Translations under genes and position numbers: made by a program | Shown here: in pieces, positions 56,601 to 64,000 of the stretch | Layout: each line of letters begins with the position of its first letter | Numbering within the stretch: position 1 is the stretch's first letter | Assembly: GCA_003116995.1 (NCBI GenBank) | Contig: BDSL01000157.1 | Location: forward strand, 92,924 to 156,923 | Source of the DNA: Yamagishiella unicocca | Taxonomy: Eukaryota > Chlorophyta > Chlorophyceae > Chlamydomonadales > Volvocaceae | DNA length: 64,000 nucleotides | Reading direction: 5' to 3' | Notes under the pieces: generated by a model | The model's input: the letters and a program-made list of their open reading frames with translations, nothing else | The model's database searches: none | Told to the model about the DNA's origin: nothing

Positions 56601-59600
56601 CCGTCGCCGCCACCTAGCCCTGCGCCGCCGTCGCCGCCGCCCAGCCCTCAACCGCCGTCGCCTCCGCCCAGCCCTGCACCGCTGTCGCCGCCGCCCAGCC
56701 CTGCACCGCCGTCGCCGCCGCCGAGCCCCGCACCACCGTCGCCGCCGCCCAGCCCCGCGCCGCCCTTGCCATCGCCCAGCCCCGCACCACCGTCGCCGCC
56801 GCCCAGCCCCGCACCACCGTCGCCGCCACCTAGCCCTGCGCCGCCGTCGCCGCCGCCCAGCCCTCAACCGCCGTCGCCGCCGCCCAGCCCCGCACCGCCG
56901 TCGCCGCCGCCCAGCCCCACGCCGCCGTCGCCGCCGCCCAGCCCTCAACCGCCGTCGCCGCCGCCCAGCCCCGCACCGCCGTCGCCGCCACCGAGCCCTG
57001 TGCCGCCGTCGCCGCCACCTAGCCCTGCGCCGCCGTCGCCGCCGCCCAGCCCTCAACCGCCGTCGCCGCCGCCCAGCCCCGCACCGCCGTCGCCGCCGCC
57101 CAGCCCCACGCCGCCGTCGCCGCCGCCCAGCCCTCAACCGCCGTCGCCGCCGCCCAGCCCCGCGCCGCCATCGCCGCCGCCCAGCCCCGCACCGCCGTCG
57201 CCGCCGCCGAGCCCCGTGCCGCCGTCGCCCCCGCCCAGCCCCGCACCGCCGTCGCCGCCGCCGAGCCCCGTGCCGCCGTCGCCGCCACCTAGCCCTGCGC
57301 CGCCGTCGCCGCCGCCCAGCCCCGCCCCGCCGTCGCCGCCGCCCAGCCCCGCACCGCCGTCGCCGCCACCTAGCCCTGCGCCGCCGTCGCCGCCGCCCAG
57401 CCCCGCCCCGCCGTCGCCGCCGCCCAGCCCCGCACCGCCGTCGCCGCCGCCGAGCCCTGTGCCGCCGTCGCCGCCACCTAGCCCTGCGCCGCCGTCGCCG
57501 CCGCCCAGCCCCGCACCGCCGTCGCCGCCGCCGGGCCCTGTGCCGCCGTCGCCGCCACCTAGCCCTGCGCCGCCGTCGCCGCCGCCCAGCCCTCAACCGC
57601 CGTCGCCGCCGCCCAGCCCCGCACCGCCGTCGCCGCCGCCCAGCCCCACGCCGCCGTCGCCGCCGCCCAGCCCTCAACCGCCGTCGCCGCCGCCCAGCCC
57701 TAAACCGCCGTCGCCGCCGCCCAGCCCCGCACCGCCATCGCCGTCGCCGAGCCCCATGCCGCCGTCACCGCCGCCGAGGCCTCTACCACCATCTCCGAAG
57801 CCGCCAAGCCCCCAGCCGCCATCTCCGAAGCCTCCCAGGCCCCAGCCGCCATCACCGCGGCCGAACCCTCAACCACCGACTCCGAAGCCTCCCAGCCCTG
57901 CGCCGCCATCACCGCGGCCGAACCCTCAACCACCGTCTCCGAAGCCTCCCAGCCCTGCGCCGCCGCAGCCGCCGCCCAGCCCGGCGCCACCCTCGCCGCC
58001 GAGCCCCCAGCCGCCATCACTGCCGCCAAGCCCGCAGCCACCGTCCCCACCGCCCAGCCCGCGGCCTCCAGTGCCACAGCCCCCAAGCCCACGTCCTCCT
58101 TCTCCTGGACCGCCTCGTCCGCGATCGCCTCCACGGCCACCTGCACCTCCGAGCCCGCCAACGGCAGGCATAATAGAGCCTTGTGTGTATGCCGATCCAG
58201 GCAACTACAGCCAAATGGACCCAAGCGATCCCATGGTATGTTTGCATCCTGCATTGCCTTTTTTCCGTTAGGTTGTCATTGCTTAACTGCGTTGCGGGTA
58301 CTTTGAACCTGTGAAAGGTGTTAAGGTATCGTTTTGTACTTTGAAGCAGTGAAAGGTAGTAAGGTATCGTTTTGTGCTAATTTAATGCGCTTGCTTCCAT
58401 GCAGAACGGCATCGAGACGTGCACGGACCAGGCTCATTGTCTGGACGTGTACATGGACAGCGGCACGTGCACCATGGTGTCAGACGACGACAGCACCTGG
58501 CTCTACTGCCAGGTGTGCCTCTACTGGAGCGACGAACGCGCCACCTGTGCCAAGTCTAGTGAGGACATTGTCAGCCACGTGTGCATGGGCGACGTGTTCT
58601 ACCCCGTTATTCCAACTCCTGGAAGCCAGCCAACGATGGGTGACACACAAAAGTATGAGGATTGGAGCGACGGCGTTGCCAGTAAGTGAGGGTACATCAG
58701 GGGTATGATGGCTCGATGCCAAAGGACACGATGCACATGCAACATGCAACATGTACGGGTTGGAGGTGGAGGTCCATAGGAATTACATCCATCCAGGCAT
58801 AACCTCCCAAACAAACGTTATTTGGTACGCCTTCTCCGTGCAGATCGCTATTGTCAGTGGGCTCGCTGGAACAGTACGAACTACGGCACAGAGACAGTTC
58901 GTTTTACTGTCAAGGATGACAACGGTGCATGTCGGGAAGGTAAGTGCGGCTTCAGATGTGCAGATTCCTTGTTCTAGTGCTTGCGGGGTATATTTGTTTG
59001 CACTTCGTAAAATTCGTAACTCATATGAGGTGCGGTGCGTGATGCATGGATACCCAGAACAATTACCCTCCCCATTAACGCTTCTCACTCCCGCCTTTTC
59101 TTGCTACTTGCAGCCACCGCCAACCCTCTCATGGTCACTCTGCAAGGAATAACCGCGTCCTGCCAAGCACCTCGGATTGTCAATGGAACCATGGCGGGTT
59201 GCGGGGATGACAACATGCCAAATGAATGCCTGTGGTCGTTTGACATTCCGCGGCCCGGTACACCTGGATACAAGTGCGCTCTTCCACCGCCCGCGCCGCC
59301 CAGCCCGGCGCCGCCCTCGCCGCAGCCGCCGTCGCCCAAGCCGCCCAGCCCGGCGCCGCCCTCGCCTCAGCCGCCGTCGCCCGAGCCGCCCAGCCCGGCG
59401 CCGCCCTCGCCGCAGCCACCGTCGCCCGAGCCACCAAGCCCGGCGCCACCCTCGCCTCAGCCGCCGTCTCCCGAGCCGCCCAGCCCGGCGCCGCCCTCAC
59501 CTGCGCCGCCATCGCCCGAGCCGCCCAGCCCGGCGCCGCCCTCACCGCAGCCGCCGTCGCCCGAGCCGCCCAGCCCGGCGCCGCCCTCACCGCAGCCGCC

Positions 59601-62600
59601 GTCGCCCGAGCCGCCCAGCCCGGCGCCGCCCTCGCCGCAGCCACCGTCGCCCGAGCCGCCAAGCCCGGCGCCGCCCTCGCCTCAGCCGCCGTCGCCCGAG
59701 CCGCCAAGCCCGGCGCCACCCTCACCGCAGCCGCCGACTCCCGAGCCGCCAAGCACGGCGCCGCCCTCGCCGCAGCCGCCATCGCCCGAGCCGCCCAGCC
59801 CGGCGCCGCCCTCACCGCAGCCGCCGTCACCCGAGCCGCCCAGCCCGGCGCCGCCCTCGCCGCATCCGCCGTCGCCCGAACCGCCCAGCCCGGCGCCGCC
59901 CTCACCTGCGCCGCCGTCTCCCGAGCCGCCAAGCCCGGCGCCACCCCCACCTTCGCCGCCGTCGCCCGAGCCGCCCAGCCCGGCGCCACCCTCACCGCAG
60001 CCACCGTCTCCCGAGCCGCCAAGCCCGGCGCCGCCCTCACCGCAGCCGCCGTCGCCCGAGCCGCCCAGCCCGGCGCCGCCCTCGCCGCAGCCACCGTCGC
60101 CCGAGCCGCCAAGCCCGGCGCCGCCCTCGCCTCAGCCGCCGTCGCCCGAGCCGCCCAGCCCGGCGCCGCCCTCACCGCAGCCGCCATCGCCCGAGCCGCC
60201 AAGCCCGGCGCCGCCCTCGCCTCAGCCGCCGTCTCCAGAGCCGCCCAGCCCGGCGCCGCCCTCACCTGCGCCGCCATCGCCCGAGCCGCCCAGCCCGGCG
60301 CCGCCCTCGCCTCAGCCGCCGTCGCCCGAGCCGCCCAGCCCGGCGCCGCCCTCACCGCAGCCGCCGTCGCCCGAGCCGCCAAGCCCGGCGCCACCCTCAC
60401 CTGCGCCACCGTCGCCCGAGCCGCCAAGCCCGGCGCCGCCCTCGCCTGCGCCGCCGTCGCCCGAGCCGCCAAGCCCGGCGCCACCCTCACCGCAGCCGCC
60501 GTCGCCCGAGCCGCCAAGCCCGGCGCCACCCTCACCGCAGCCGCCGTCTCCCGAGCCGCCAAGCCCGGCGCCACCCTCACCGCAGCCGCCGTCGCCCGAG
60601 CCGCCAAGCCCGGCGCCACCCTCACCGCAGCCGCCGTCGCCCGAGCCGCCCAGCCCGGCGCCGCCCTCACCGCAGCCGCCGTCGCCCGAGCCGCCAAGCC
60701 CGGCGCCGCCCTCGCCGCAGCCGCCGTCGCCCGAGCCGCCCAGCCCGGGGCCACCCTCACCTGCGCCGCCGTCGCCCGAGCCGCCAAGCCCGGCGCCGCC
60801 CTCACCGCAGCCGCCGTCACCCGAGCCGCCCAGCCCGGCGCCACCCTCGCCGCAGCCGCCATCGCCCGAGCCGCCAAGCCCGGCGCCGCCCTCGCCGCAG
60901 CCACCGTCGCCCGAGCCGCCCAGCCCGGCGCCGCCCTCGCCTCAGCCGCCGTCTCCCGAGCCGCCCAGCCCGGCGCCGCCCTCACCTGCGCCGCCATCGC
61001 CCGAGCCGCCCAGCCCGGCGCCGCCCTCACCGCAGCCGCCATCGCCCGAGCCGCCCAGCCCGGCGCCGCCCTCGCCTCAGCCGCCGTCGCCCGAGCCGCC
61101 CAGCCCGGCGCCACCCTCACCTGCGCCGCCGTCGCCCGAGCCGCCAAGCCCGGCGCCGCCCTCACCGCAGCCGCCGTCACCCGAGCCGCCCAGCCCGGCG
61201 CCACCCTCGCCGCAGCCGCCATCGCCCGAGCCGCCAAGCCCGGCGCCGCCCTCGCCGCAGCCACCGTCGCCCGAGCCGCCCAGCCCGGCGCCGCCCTCGC
61301 CTCAGCCGCCCTCGCCCGAGCCGCCAGCCCGGCGCCGCCCTCACCGCAGCCGCCATCGCCCGAGCCGCCAAGCCCGGCGCCGCCCTCGCCTCAGCCGCCG
61401 TCGCCCGAGCCGCCCAGCCCGGCGCCGCCCTCACCTGCGCCGCCATCGCCCGAGCCGCCCAGCCCGGCGCCGCCCTCACCTGCGCCGCCATCGCCCGAGC
61501 CGCCCAGCCCAGCGCCGCCCATGCCTCAGCCGCCATCGCCCGAGCCTCCCAGCCCGGCGCCGCCCTCACCGCAGCCGCCGTCGCCCGAGCCGCCCAGCCC
61601 GGCGCCGCCCTCACCGCAGCCGCCGTCGCCCGAGCCGCCCAGCCCGGCGCCGCCCTCACCGCAGCCGCCGTCGCCCGAGCCGCCCAGCCCGGCGCCGCCC
61701 TCGCCGCAGCCGCCGTCGCCCGAGCCGCCCAGCCCGGCGCCGCCCTCGCCGCAGCCACCGTCGCCCGAGCCGCCCAGCCCGGCGCCGCCCTCGCCTCAGC
61801 CGCCGTCGCCCGAGCCGCCAAGCCCGGCGCCACCCTCACCGCAGCCGCCGTCTCCCGAGCCGCCAAGCCCGGCGCCGCCCTCGCCTCAGCCGCCGTCTCC
61901 CGAGCCGCCCAGCCCGGCGCCGCCCTCACCGCAGCCGCCATCGCCCGAGCCGCCCAGCCCGGCGCCGCCCTCGCCTCAGCCGCCGTCGCCCGAGCCGCCC
62001 AGCCCGGCGCCACCCTCACCTGCGCCGCCGTCGCCTGAGCCGCCCAGCCCGGCGCCGCCCTCGCCGCAGCCACCGTCGCCCGAGCCGCCCAGCCCGGCGC
62101 CGCCCTCGCCGCATCCGCCGTCGCCCGAACCGCCCAGCCCGGCGCCGCCCTCACCTGCGCCGCCGTCGCCCGAGCCGCCCAGCCCGGCGCCGCCCTCACC
62201 TGCGCCACCGTCTCCCGAGCCGCCCAGCCCGGCGCCGCCCTCGCCTCAGCCGCCGTCACCCGAGCCGCCCAGCCCGGCGCCGCCCTCACCTGCGCCGCCG
62301 TCGCCTGAGCCGCCAAGCCCGGCGCCGCCCTCACCGCAGCCGCCGTCGCCCGAGCCGCCCAGCCCGGCGCCGCCCTCACCGCAGCCGCCGTCGCCCGAGC
62401 CGCCCAGCCCGGCGCCGCCCTCGCCGCAGCCACCGTCGCCCGAGCCGCCCAGCCCGGCGCCGCCCTCGCCTCAGCCGCCATCGCCCGAGCCGCCCAGCCC
62501 GGCGCCGCCCTCACCGCAGCCGCCGTCACCCGAGCCGCCCAGCCCGGCGCCGCCCTCGCCGCATCCGCCGTCGCCCGAGCCGCCCAGCCCGGCGCCGCCC

Positions 62601-64000
62601 TCACCTGCGCCGCCGTCGCCCGAGCCGCCCAGCCCGGCGCCGCCCTCACCGCAGCCGCCGTCGCCCGAGCCGCCCAGCCCGGCGCCGCCATCGCCGCAGC
62701 CGCCGCCATCGCCGCAGCCGCCATCTCCCGAGCCGCCCAGCCCGGCGCCGCCCTCACCGCAGCCGCCGTCGCCCGAGCCGCCCAGCCCGGCGCCACCCTC
62801 ACCTGCGCCGCCGTCGCCTGAGCCGCCCAGCCCGGCGCCGCCCTCGCCGCAGCCACCGTCGCCCGAGCCGCCCAGCCCGGCGCCGCCCTCGCCGCATCCG
62901 CCGTCGCCCGAACCGCCCAGCCCGGCGCCACCCTCACCGCAGCCGCCGTCGCCCGAGCCGCCCAGCCCGGCGCCGCCATCGCCGCAGCCGCCGCCATCGC
63001 CGCAGCCGCCATCTCCCGAGCCGCCCAGCCCGGCGCCGCCCTCACCTGCGCCGCCGTCGCCCGAGCCGCCAAGCCCGGCGCCGCCCTCGCCTGCGCCGCC
63101 GTCGCCCGAGCCGCCAAGCCCGGCGCCACCCTCACCGCAGCCGCCGTCGCCCGAGCCGCCAAGCCCGGCGCCACCCTCACCGCAGCCGCCGTCTCCCGAG
63201 CCGCCAAGCCCGGCGCCGCCCTCACCTGCGCCGCCGTCGCCCGAACCGCCCAGCCCGGTGCCGCCCTCACCGCAGCCGCCGTCTCCCGAGCCGCCCAGCC
63301 CGGCGCCGCCCTCACCTGCGCCGCCGTCGCCCGAGCCGCCCAGCCCGGCGCCGCCCTCACCGCAGCCGCCATCGCCCGAGCCGCCCAGCCCGGCGCCGCC
63401 CTCGCCTCAGCCGCCGTCGCCCGAGCCGCCCAGCCCGGCGCCACCCTCACCTGCGCCGCCGTCGCCCGAGCCGCCAAGCCCGGCGCCGCCCTCACCGCAG
63501 CCGCCGTCACCCGAGCCGCCCAGCCCGGCGCCACCCTCGCCGCAGCCGCCATCGCCCGAGCCGCCAAGCCCGGCGCCGCCCTCGCCGCAGCCACCGTCGC
63601 CCGAGCCGCCCAGCCCGGCGCCGCCCTCGCCTCAGCCGCCCTCGCCCGAGCCGCCCAGCCCGGCGCCGCCCTCACCGCAGCCGCCATCGCCCGAGCCGCC
63701 AAGCCCGGCGCCGCCCTCGCCTCAGCCCGCCGTCGCCCCGAGCCGCCCAGCCCGGCGCCGCCCTCACCTGCGCCGCCATCGCCCGAGCCGCCCAGCCCGG
63801 CGCCGCCCTCACCTGCGCCGCCATCGCCCGAGCCGCCCAGCCCAGCGCCGCCCATGCCTCAGCCGCCATCGCCCGAGCTCCCAGCCCGGCGCCGCCCTCA
63901 CCGCAGCCGCCGTCGCCCGAGCCGCCCAGCCCGGCGCCGCCCTCACCGCAGCCGCCGTCGCCCGAGCCGCCCAGCCCGGCGCCGCCCTCACCGCAGCCGC
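47678..64000 (+). CDS. Giant modular hydroxyproline-rich ECM glycoprotein, 3' end beyond window
   Basis: Seventeen exons so far: 47678-47846, 47964-48343, 48480-48750, 49059-49157, 49539-50044, 50439-50709, 51073-51171, 51710-52215, 52368-52638, 53001-53099, 53470-54959, 55091-55367, 55516-55611, 55792-58235, 58405-58681, 58844-58939, 59114-64000+. Phases agree throughout, over 4000 residues. Start ATG has context GCGGCCATGG and opens a signal peptide ([19 protein letters not shown]). Then come five copies of a cysteine-rich module, each with 14 conserved Cys ([46 protein letters not shown]), alternating with Pro-Ser spacers of SPPPSPAP or [15 protein letters not shown] type. This is the build of volvocine extracellular-matrix HRGPs (pherophorin-like); the Cys module does not obviously match the classical pherophorin domain, so that name is tentative. 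Frame breaks occur near 61324, 63727, 63737 and 63878. Confidence 0.85.
50710..53000 (+). repeat. Recently duplicated module 2 / module 3 block, introns included
   Basis: Introns 50710-51072 and 52639-53000 are nearly identical over their whole length, as are exons 51710-52215 and most of 49539-50044. Intron identity this high means recent duplication or gene conversion. Confidence 0.9.
55966..58150 (+). repeat. Pro-Ser spacer 5, SPPPSPxP repeats
   Basis: About 720 residues of PPSPPPSP with A, V, Q, T or K at the variable position, encoded by 27-30 bp units that also recur in larger blocks. One uninterrupted frame. Typical extensin-like substrate for prolyl hydroxylation and arabinosylation. 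Confidence 0.97.
59282..64000 (+). repeat. Pro-Ser spacer 6, 45-bp (15-residue) minisatellite, about 105 units
   Basis: Repeats of PPSPA-PPSP(Q/A/H)-PPSPE run to the window edge. Variation is almost all at third codon positions of the Pro-Ser frame, which identifies the coding frame. Larger blocks are copied: about 360 bp (60841 against 61201) and about 2.33 kb (61201-61600 against 63535-63935). Confidence 0.96.

Larger units (their letters stand above)
48290..59275 (+). repeat. Five tandem copies of a three-exon Cys-module cassette
   Basis: Each module is split the same way: exon a (271 or 277 nt, phase 0 to 1), exon b (99 or 96 nt, phase 1 to 1), exon c (phase 1 to 0, also carrying the following Pro-Ser spacer and the start of the next module, CxYxDPxNYSQxD). 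Copies 1-3 (a exons at 48480, 50439, 52368) are near-identical; copies 4-5 (55091, 58405) form a second subgroup. The cassette is phase-symmetric, so it can be duplicated without breaking the frame. Confidence 0.93.

Noticed and set aside
55855..58173. 772-residue Arg/His/Pro-rich open frame over spacer 5
   Set aside because: Out of frame with the spliced Cys modules on both sides; a low-complexity shadow.
59177..62038. Long open frame rich in Arg and Ser, plus long minus-strand frames rich in Ala (for example 61177-63855)
   Set aside because: These are shadows of the Pro-Ser repeat. Synonymous variation follows the PPSP frame, and the upstream spliced module fixes that frame.

Overview
The window looks like nuclear DNA of a volvocine green alga (Chlamydomonas/Gonium/Volvox group). 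Reasons: GC-rich exons, many short introns with GTGAGT/GTGCGT-type donors and GCAG acceptors, TGTAA-type 3' processing signals, densely packed divergent gene pairs, a 178-bp satellite, and a huge proline-serine-rich extracellular-matrix glycoprotein with pherophorin-like repeats. No tRNA, rRNA, CRISPR array or prokaryotic operon was seen. All gene models were built by hand: splice sites were chosen so that reading phase is kept across every junction and the protein matches remembered family signatures. Nothing was confirmed with transcripts or searches.

Layout. 1-746 (+): 3' end of an inositol polyphosphate kinase. 2120-3432 (-): Ycf49-like/DUF2499 plastid protein, divergent from 3772-4707 (+): RER1. 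4708-11908: gene-poor, holding a candidate 4.7-kb element bounded by an 18-nt palindromic inverted repeat and filled by about 20 copies of a 178-bp satellite with a 3-monomer higher-order pattern. 11909-15696 (+): 863-residue Ser/Gly-rich orphan. 16026-17012 (-): complex I NDUFA6/B14, divergent from 17330-22290 (+): TMEM209-like membrane protein in 13 exons. 22818-23545 (-): complex I NDUFB10/PDSW. 25113-36648 (-): the MUS81 structure-specific nuclease in 13 exons, predicted at 1453 residues with large low-complexity insertions. It is divergent from 37054-42960 (+): a plastid-type alpha/beta hydrolase with a GHSAG nucleophile elbow. 42961-47677: gene-poor. 47678 to beyond 64000 (+): a giant modular hydroxyproline-rich glycoprotein with at least five copies of a 14-cysteine module separated by Pro-Ser spacers that lengthen from under 100 to over 1500 residues.

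Most of these are housekeeping genes with no shared pathway, apart from two complex I subunits that flank the TMEM209 gene. The most unusual signal is in the introns of MUS81 and the neighbouring hydrolase. They carry a recurring short motif in one orientation near 5' splice sites and in the inverted orientation near 3' splice sites, as expected if these introns derive from terminal-inverted-repeat (introner-like) elements. Second is the giant glycoprotein, built from a phase-symmetric three-exon cassette; its last repeat block carries single-base frame breaks and a 2.33-kb internal duplication.
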